Below, piece by piece: positions 57,291-64,000 of a stretch of DNA of 64,000 nt. The DNA lies in contig JAWQFJ010001277.1 of the NCBI GenBank assembly GCA_034096865.1, forward strand, positions 1 through 64,000, given 5' to 3'. The stretch is from Theodoxus fluviatilis. Its lineage: Eukaryota > Mollusca > Gastropoda > Cycloneritida > Neritidae. A program made the position numbers and the translations under genes. Position 1 is the stretch's first letter; every line of letters starts with the position of its first letter. Under the pieces are notes generated by a model, which saw only the letters and a list, made by a program, of their open reading frames with translations, made no database searches and was not told the DNA's origin.

Positions 57291-58084
57291 ACAAAATTTT
57301 ATTGCTGAAGACTTAGTTGTTCTTGTGTTATAGCAAAATAACTGAAAAATAAACATACCAATTTTCTCCCCTCCGTGAAATTTTAATTAATAACCTTTTT
57401 ATGATCAACAATGATTGTAAACAAAGAAGAAGGTCTATATTATTCAATAAGATATAATAAGTGGATTACTAACACTTCTAAATAATTTTAGTGAAATTTA
57501 GAACAAGTAACCAAAAAATGTGCTCCAGGCATAACATAATTAAATTTTTACAAAAATTAAGCAAATTCAGCTACACCTTTCTGATTGGTCTTATTGAATG
57601 CAATATTTATTCATAAATATACACACACAATTTCAGAAAGCTATCTCAATCCTAAGTGACTTTATTTTTGGGGAGAAAATCACTACCGTAGAAATAAAAA
57701 CCACATTATGAGAAAATTGACTTTAAAGTTTGAGAAAGATTAAACGTTAACTACAACTGAACCATAACAGATACAATTTAATAACATAACTCATTGAATG
57801 TGTCGTTTATTTGTTATCATTGTAGCAAACTTTCAACTTATTATCTTAATTCAAAATATCAGGATAATTAGGTGAAAAGCATCACCTGTAGCAAAACATT
57901 CCCGTTTTCTGTAAGAATCGCGTAATCACGGCAACTTCCACCGTGATAACAGCTTCGTTCAGTGCCGTGTCTGTAGATGAGAATGCGATCGCTGTTGTAT
58001 CACAACCTCCAGAGGCTGTTGACACGACTTAATTTCTTGCTTTTTCCGTCCATTTCTGCATCTTCCGTGGAATTGTCTCGATCG
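57291..58084. other. Right interior of the TTAA element, nothing recognised
   Basis: Very AT-rich, no coding signal. Confidence 0.4.
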
Positions 58085-58525
58085 AGATAGCGCGACCTTT
58101 CGCGCGCTGTAAGCACACTTCGGAAAGAACCGATGTTTGCTTCGGCGGCCGACGTTCAGGCCGGAAACAGCCGAAGTACGGTTCGGCCGTTTCCGCCTAC
58201 CACTTCCGCCAGTCGAAGTACGGTTCGGCCGTTTCCGCCAGCCACTTCCGCCTGATCACGCTGTGATCACGCACACAAGCGGCCAATCAGAGCCTAGCTG
58301 AGAGACAGGCCGTTATTTCGAAGCTTTCCATTGGTTTGCACTGGCCTCCGATTTGTACTTCGTGTGCCTTCGGTAATTATTCTTCGGTACCGGAAACAGT
58401 TGCAACGTAAAGCCGGGAAATGAAGCTTCGATGCGATACCAAACATGTGGCGTTCTTTGGAAGGAAGATGCTGAAACTAAGCTTTCAAATCTGTGCATTT
58501 TGGCTTCCTGGTTAGTACTTTTTTT
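58085..58525 (+). repeat. Mutator-like element end fragment with a 40-bp tandem repeat
   Basis: ATTTCGAAGCTTTCCATTGG, CACTGGCCTCCGATTT.., GATACCAAACATG..GC and GGAAGATGC parallel 61380-61700, the upstream end of Mutator-like element B, in the same orientation. AAGTACGGTTCGGCCGTTTC with CGCC is tandemly repeated at 58173-58235. Confidence 0.6.
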
Positions 58526-59189
58526 TTAATCTAGCGGTGGGTACCTTACAAAACAAATTGGTTTAAAATACTTTGAAACCTAAGCCAGCAAAATCGATCG
58601 CACACACGTGTAGCGGAGATGTTGTAGATTCCAAATCCGCGCTTAACACGAAACTCAATTTCTGAAAATTTTTCATGAAATTCTGCAGGCCGTGTCCCCC
58701 CTTAACTGCCCTTGCGGCAGTTACAATGGGTTCTGGAACATTTGAAGGATTTACATATTTCATCAGAGAAGGCTATATGTCATTGTTTTCATGAGCAGTA
58801 GGAGACTGGACTTGGTTATTTTGAAGAAGACATGCTTTTATTTTTTAGCTACTTTCCAGTAGGACTAATTATAAGGCCTTGGAAACCCTGCAGCCAGGGG
58901 GTTCTTGCTGATGAGAGACATGAAGCGGCTCCAGCATTATGTTGCTCTGGTGTGTTCACTATGAGCTGTCTGCTATGACATTCAGGTGCTTTGTTTTATA
59001 GGAGACTTTTTTTCTTTCTAGAAAACCTTCGTCCATTCATTGTGAGTTGGGTCTGTGTTGGAGGCGTTATGTGTCCATCCAGACCAAGTCAATTGCCACA
59101 GCCTTCATAAGCTGTGTTTTTGATGTGACATTCTCAGATATGAAAAGTGGCCTTTTCTTTCTAAATAAAAAGCGGTATCTTTTTTGCAG

Positions 59190-59316
59190 GTGTGAGGTCT
59201 TCATCCAGGACAATCAGATCACCTCGGCCTTAATGAGCTCCAAGAAAGGGGCCAAGCAGGTTGCCTGTGAGGAAGCGCTGAGGGCTCTGAACACCAGCAA
59301 GCACAACGTCATCAAG
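59190..59316 (+). CDS. Exon-like segment encoding half of a dsRNA-binding domain
   Basis: A polypyrimidine tract and TTTTTTGCAG precede it and ATCAAG|GTAGGC follows, so the splice sites are good. With one base completing a split codon it encodes CEVFIQDNQITSALMSSKKG and AKQVACEEALRALNTSK. The SSKK.AK..AC.EAL..L pattern is that of beta-3 and the last helix of a double-stranded RNA-binding fold, as in NKRF/CDKN2AIP-like proteins. Its phase (2 in, 0 out) does not fit piwi exon 10 (phase 0): a direct join would read GTG TGA. It may belong to another gene, or to a rearranged fragment. Moderately sure of the fold, unsure of the gene. Confidence 0.45.
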
Positions 59317-59793
59317 GTAGGCCGCCCACCTGCCTGGGACCTGGCTACTGTTGTTGATCATTTCTTGGCTGCGGAGTTTGTTGTGCACTGTAACTGGAGT
59401 GAGCTGGGCTTTTCTGGAGGGGTGGTGTAGAGCATTGGAAATCACACATGGATCTGTTTGGTCGAGCTTACTTTGGTTTTTAGTATCCAAGTAGGGAGGG
59501 ATATATGCAGCTCATGACTCCAGTTGTTGTAGAAGAGTTGCATCCCCTGTCCTCAACAAGGCCTCTTGCCCTCTTGAGATAATGGGCAGCGTTGTAGACG
59601 CGAGGCCCTGCAAGGCATAGGCCCATGTCAACATGTCATGAATGGCATACCTCCCTCACCAGCTGTAATGCTGCAGTCTTTGTGTTTTGGGGGCCTGCTC
59701 CAGCAGCAGCCGCACAGCCAGCCCCAAGCAGCATTTACATTGCCTTGACATCTGCTTTCACCATGTTGACGCCGGCCTATTTCTCACAGGATT
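59317..59793. other. Nothing recognised
   Basis: Sequence between the exon-like segment and Mutator-like element B; no gene or repeat seen. Confidence 0.35.
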
Positions 59794-61700
59794 CTAGTGT
59801 AAGCAATGCACCCATGATTTGTACACTGGCACAAGTGTCTCTGCAATGTCCCTAGGTAGAGGATGAGAGCGAACTTTGGGCTGCTCGTGGTCTTCTTGAG
59901 CTCTCTTGTAGAAGCACCATGTCCTTTTCTCTGGAGTGGATACAGGACACCTGTCACGGTGAGGATCTTCGTCTGTTGACAGAGTGTGGAAGAAAGAGGC
60001 CCAGACAGCATCTACCATCCCATTCAGGTCACCAGTGTGGTCTCTGATGGCCTTTCCATAGTAGCTGGTGAGCCGCTTGATTTGAGCATCAGTCAGGTTA
60101 CCCTGCCCACCAATGGGAGTATGCTGCCCCTTCCTCTGCGCTACCAGTTTCCTGAGTGCTGTCCCCATCCTCTTGGTGACATGATTGACACAGTCAATCT
60201 TCTGCACATCCAATCCCTCACCATACACTCTGGCCTGATTCACTCTGGAGTGTGCCTTCCCATCCCCATCCCCCAACATCTCCACATATCTGAAGTTGTG
60301 CAGAGCTTCAGACCTGCTCCACAGAATGACAGCAGCCTCTACCTCCATCGCCTGGGAAGAGCAGTGAACTGTCTTCTGGCACTCCTCTTCATGCTTTCCC
60401 TTCCACTCCTCAAACTCGGCAGAGTCTGCTTTCTGCCCTATCTCACATCCGTGGCAATAGTTGGACAGAGTCACATAGTCCACCACAAGACCTGAGAAGA
60501 CCTCTATCACAGTGGCAATACCACTGTGTGAAGTTCGCCCTCGCTTCTGCCAGCTTCCATCGAAGGAAACTGAAAAGTCCAGGTGTCCATCAGGATTTGG
60601 TTCGCCAATGTTCATCTCGGCGTACAGCACTCGCACTTGTTCCGCTGCCTCCTGAAGGTGCTTGTCAGCTGCCCGACGAGCTCCTGAGTGGACAGCTTTC
60701 TGGTAAAACTGCTAAGTCTTCAGGTGCATGGGCGGTGGCATATTCATCAAAGCAAAAAACCTCTTCAATTGGGTAAATCTGATTCCTGTCTAGGTTGCTG
60801 CTAAGACGAGGTGGCGGTTGACATCGAATCCTCTGTGCGTAGTGCCCGTCATGGATGATGTTGCGAGCTGACTGATGATGGTGCCACACGCCAAACACTG
60901 AACTTGAAGCTGCCAAGCAGAGCTCATCCTTGCTGTTTCGACCTCCGTCACTCGATAGGGCTGCTCACAGCTCTCACACTCGAAGGCAGAGAATAGCTCG
61001 TTCAGACTCCTCATACTGTCAATGAGGTTGACATCAGTCTGATCAGAAAGGCCGGCGCTCGTCTCGCTTGAAGTAGAACAATGGAAGCGACCCATTTTCT
61101 TTGTGGACACCGATTCAGTCGACGTGAAGGCCGTTGGTGTCAATCTGGACGCCGATTCAGTCGACGTGGAGGCGATCGGTGCTAATTCCCCAACTCTGGA
61201 GGCTGTTGGCGTCAAATCCTCACCTCTGGAGGCAACAGCTGATGAATCTTCTGCTTCTAGCTTGCGTCTCTTTCTCTTTTTCCCATACTGATGTTGACTG
61301 TGCCATCTCTTCGGTTTCTTCGGCATTTTTGCGTGCTGCAGCGTTCAAACAACAGCCATCTTGACTCGGCTGACGTATGCTAGTCGTTATACACGGGAAT
61401 AGCCGATCGTTGCTTCGGGCATTTCCGTAGGTCACTTCCGCTGCGATCACGCGCTGGCCTCGTGAAACCTGTCCAATCACAGGCAAGCTCACTAGCCTAC
61501 CTCTATTTTCGTAGCTTTTATTGGTTAGCACTGGCTTCCGATTTTCGCTTGTGTTCCTCTGTACTGCATTCATTTCCTCCGGAAATAGTCATGTCTAAAC
61601 GCCGAATGAACGCGCTATGCACTGATACCAAACATGAAGCATCTTTTGAGGAGGAAGATGCCGTATCCAAGCACTCAAAATGACACTTTTTGATTTCCAG
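59794..61700 (-). pseudogene. Mutator-like transposon B, transposase remnant
   Basis: The minus strand from 61326 encodes a basic N-terminus (MPKKPKRWHSQHQYGKKRKR), SLNELFSAFECESCEQPY and CLACGTIISQL. A frame broken near 60790-60640 follows. Then 280 codons open with NPDGHLDFSVSFDGSWQKRG and include VVDYVTLSNYCHGCEIGQK, KIDCVNHVTKRMGTALRK, and LTDAQIKRLTSYYGKAIRDH. The DGSW.KRG ... C..C ... D.V.H..KR.G pattern is that of Mutator-like transposases found in many invertebrates. The C-terminal part is truncated at 59794. Upstream (61327-61700) is the element's end, ending CCAGGTTAGG. Confidence 0.75.
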
Positions 61701-61713
61701 GTTAGGTTTTTTT

Positions 61714-62325
61714 ACTCACATGCGAAGCAAAAGTGAGTCTATGTACTGAGCCGTGTCGTCCGTCCGTCCGTCTTTCCGGGCGTCCGTCCGTCCATGCGTA
61801 AAAAACTTAAAGGTTGGATTTTTCTCGGAGACTATTAAGTCTATCAACACCAAATGTGGCATGATGGTGTATGATGACAAGGCCTCAAAAAACATACATA
61901 GTGACTTGACCTTGCTTCAAGGTCAAGGTCACAGGAGCCATAAATGTGGTCTCAAAAACAGTCATTTTTCACATTTTCCCAATTTTCTCCCACGTTATTG
62001 AAAATGGCTACCTTAGCTACAAGTGGTATATAGGTCAAGGCAAGCCCTATCTTTTGATACCAGTTTGGTTGACCTTGCGTCAAGGTCACAGGAGCTCTTC
62101 AAAGTTGGATTGTATACATATTTTGAAGTGACCTTGACCCTGAACTATGGAAGATAACTGTTTCAAACTTAATAATTATGTGGGGCACATGTTATACTTT
62201 CATCATGAGACACATTTGTTCACATATCATCAAGGTCAAGGTCACTTTGACCCTTATGAAATGTGACCAAAATGGGGTAGTGAACCACTAAAAGTGACTA
62301 TATCTCATGGTAGAAAGTGCCAATA
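61714..62325 (+). mobile_element. NRM repeat, copy 6, 3' truncated
   Basis: Begins ACTCACATGCGAAGCAAAAG directly after the Mutator-like end, and stops at AGAAAGTGCCAATA where unrelated sequence starts. Confidence 0.8.
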
Positions 62326-62495
62326 GTGAATCATAGAGCGTCCTCCACGAACTTCGTATCGGTATAATTCGTAGCTTAATGAGGGTGCGCGCGCAACACA
62401 AGAAAGTGTACCTGTTATGTCGAATATAACAGCAGACGAATTTCTTTGCTGTGAACGAATGGGTCAGAGTAGAGGTCCATTGCTGCCTGGTCAGG

Positions 62496-62755
62496 AATCT
62501 GCGGGGGGAGGGGGGGGGGGAGGTGCCAATCTTTCTTTAGCAAGCGGGGGGGGGGGGGGGCTTTTTGTAGCAAGCGGGGGGGGGGGGGGAGGGGCGGGTT
62601 TCCAATCTTATTTTAACAAGCGGGGGGGTGGGGTTTCCAAACTAGCTTTAGCTAGGGGGGGGGGGGGGGGGGTTTCCAAACTTTCTTTAGCAAGGGGGGG
62701 GGGGGAACTTTCCAAACTTTAACAAGCGGGGGGGGGGGGGAGGATTTCCACACTT
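62496..62755 (+). repeat. G-run minisatellite, array 1
   Basis: Units of about 35-45 bp: TTTCCAAACTTTCTTTAGCA followed by AGC and 8-18 G. Six or so units; each G run exceeds what is needed for a G-quadruplex tract. Confidence 0.9.
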
Positions 62756-62757
62756 TT

Positions 62758-63619
62758 TGACTCACATGCGAAGCAAAAGTGAGTCTATGTACTGAGCCGT
62801 GTCGTCCGTCCGTCCGTCCGTCCGTCCGGGCGGGCGGGCGTCCGTAAAAAACTTAAACGTTGGATTTTTCTCGGAGACTATTAAGTCTATCAACACCAAA
62901 TGTGGCATGATGGTGTATGATGACAAGGCCTCAAAAAATATACATAGTGACTTGACCTTGCTTCAAGGTCAAGGTCACAGGAGCCATAAATGTGGTCTCA
63001 AAAACAGTCATTTTTCACATTTTCCCAATTTTCTCCCAGGTTATTGAGAATGGCGACCTTAGCTACAAGTGGTATATAGGTCAAAGCAAGCCCTATCTTT
63101 TGATACCAGTTTGGTTGACCTTGCTTCAAGGTCAAGGTCACAGTAGCTCTTCAAAGTTGGATTGTATACATATTTTGAAGTGACCTTGACCCTGAACTAT
63201 GGAAGATAACTGTTTCAAACTTAATAATTATGTGGGGCACATGTTATACTTTCATCATGAGACACATTTGGTCACATATCATCAAGGTCAAGGTCACTTT
63301 GACCCTTATGAAATGTGACCAAAATGGGGTAGTGAACCACTAAAAGTGACTATATCTCATGGTAGAAAGTGCCAATAAGCACCATTGTGCTTCCTATGTC
63401 TTGAATTAACAGCTTTGTGTTGCATGACCTTGGATGACCTTGACCTTGGGTCAAGGTCACATGTATTTTGGTAGGGAAAATGTGTAAAGCATTTCTTCGT
63501 GTATGATGTCATTGGTAGGTTTAGTTGTTTGACCTTGACCTTGAAGGTCACCTGAAGGTCAAGGTCATATAAAGGTCAAGGTCAAGCATGTGAGTCGTAT
63601 GGGCTTTGCCCTTCTTGTT
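62758..63619 (+). mobile_element. NRM repeat, copy 7, inserted in the minisatellite
   Basis: Full-length copy with TGACTCACATGCGAAGCAAA and GGGCTTTGCCCTTCTTG plus TT. About 21 AGGTCA/TGACCT half-sites by my count. G-run units lie on both sides. Confidence 0.85.
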
Positions 63620-63627
63620 TACCGTTG

Positions 63628-63779
63628 TGGGGGGTTAAGGGGTGGGTGGGTTTCCAAGCGTTTTTTAGCAATGGGGGGAGGGGGTTCCAAACTATTTTTA
63701 GCCAGCGGGGGGGGGGGGGGGGGGTTCAAAATTGTTTTAGCAGGTGGGGTGGGTGGGGGGGGGGTTCCGTTTAGCTAGC
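63628..63779 (+). repeat. G-run minisatellite, array 2
   Basis: Continuation of array 1 after the NRM repeat (TTTCCAAGCGTTTTTTAGCA, then G runs). Confidence 0.85.
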
Positions 63780-63794
63780 GGCAGATGACTGCAT

Positions 63795-64000
63795 TTCCCC
63801 CCCCGCCCCCCCCCCCCCATCCGCTTGGTAAAAAAAGTTTGGAACCCCCCCCCCCCCCCCCCCCCGCTTGCTAAAAAAAGTTTGGAAACCCGCCCCCCCC
63901 CCCCCCGCGCTTGCTAAAAATAGTTTAAACCCCCCTCTTGCTAAAACAACCTTGGAAACCCCCCCCCCCTCCTCCCCCCCCCCCCCCCGCTTGTAAAAGT
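63795..64000 (-). repeat. G-run minisatellite, inverted array
   Basis: The same unit on the other strand: C runs followed by GCTTGCTAAAAAAAGTTTGG and AAACCC. With arrays 1 and 2 it forms a large imperfect inverted repeat running off the window. Confidence 0.85.

Larger units (their letters stand above)
55305..58705. mobile_element. TTAA-flanked DNA element hosting nested insertions
   Basis: The left end is TTAAGGGGGGACATGGCGTA and the right end, read on the minus strand, is TTAAGGGGGGACACGGCCTG. TTAA is duplicated at 55305-55308 and 58702-58705. The interior contains piggyBac element 2 and a Mutator-like end fragment. No transposase of its own is seen, so it is a non-autonomous piggyBac- or Kolobok-type element. 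Confidence 0.75.

Noticed and set aside
59986..60495. 169-codon plus-strand open frame
   Set aside because: Shadow of the Mutator-like transposase on the opposite strand.

Overview
The window looks like intron-dominated genomic DNA from a marine invertebrate, most likely a gastropod mollusc. The signs are small exons (81-212 bp) with GT/AG borders, long introns packed with nested transposons, many (CA)n and (ATCC)n microsatellites, and retroelement remnants of CR1/Jockey and R2 type. Nothing bacterial or viral is seen. The species is an inference.

The one host gene I can reconstruct is a Piwi-subfamily Argonaute on the plus strand. A possible non-coding first exon lies at 1-204. Coding exons are at 5910-6383, 8251-8458, 10410-10621, 13396-13520, 14215-14295, 18485-18688, 25384-25492, 34761-34884 (second copy 43372-43495), 47939-48056 and 53622-53736. 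Their phases join without a break into 588 codons: an RG-rich and Q/P-rich N-terminus, the N-domain region, PAZ, and the linker before MID. MID and the catalytic PIWI domain are not found and probably lie past the right edge. A further exon-like segment at 59190-59316 encodes half of a double-stranded-RNA-binding fold; it does not fit the piwi frame.

28130-36751 and 36755-45362 are near-identical tandem copies of about 8.6 kb joined at a 3-N gap. They differ almost only in microsatellite lengths. Splicing both copies of the piwi exon would give a stop after eight codons. This looks like a false haplotype duplication in the assembly. The right border of the first copy falls on the edge of a 2.5-kb transposon.

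The introns hold datable nested insertions. A hAT-like element (26544-28775) splits a roughly 0.9-kb repeat rich in nuclear-receptor half-sites. A piggyBac element (23503-24388) splits an (ATCC)n-tailed repeat. Another piggyBac (55422-57290) sits inside a larger TTAA-flanked element (55305-58705). Other elements include two Mutator-like transposase remnants, three further hAT remnants, a third piggyBac remnant, several MITEs with long inverted repeats, and three LINE remnants on the minus strand. The right end is a G-run minisatellite that reverses orientation. Both of the most abundant repeat families occur only in the sense orientation of piwi.
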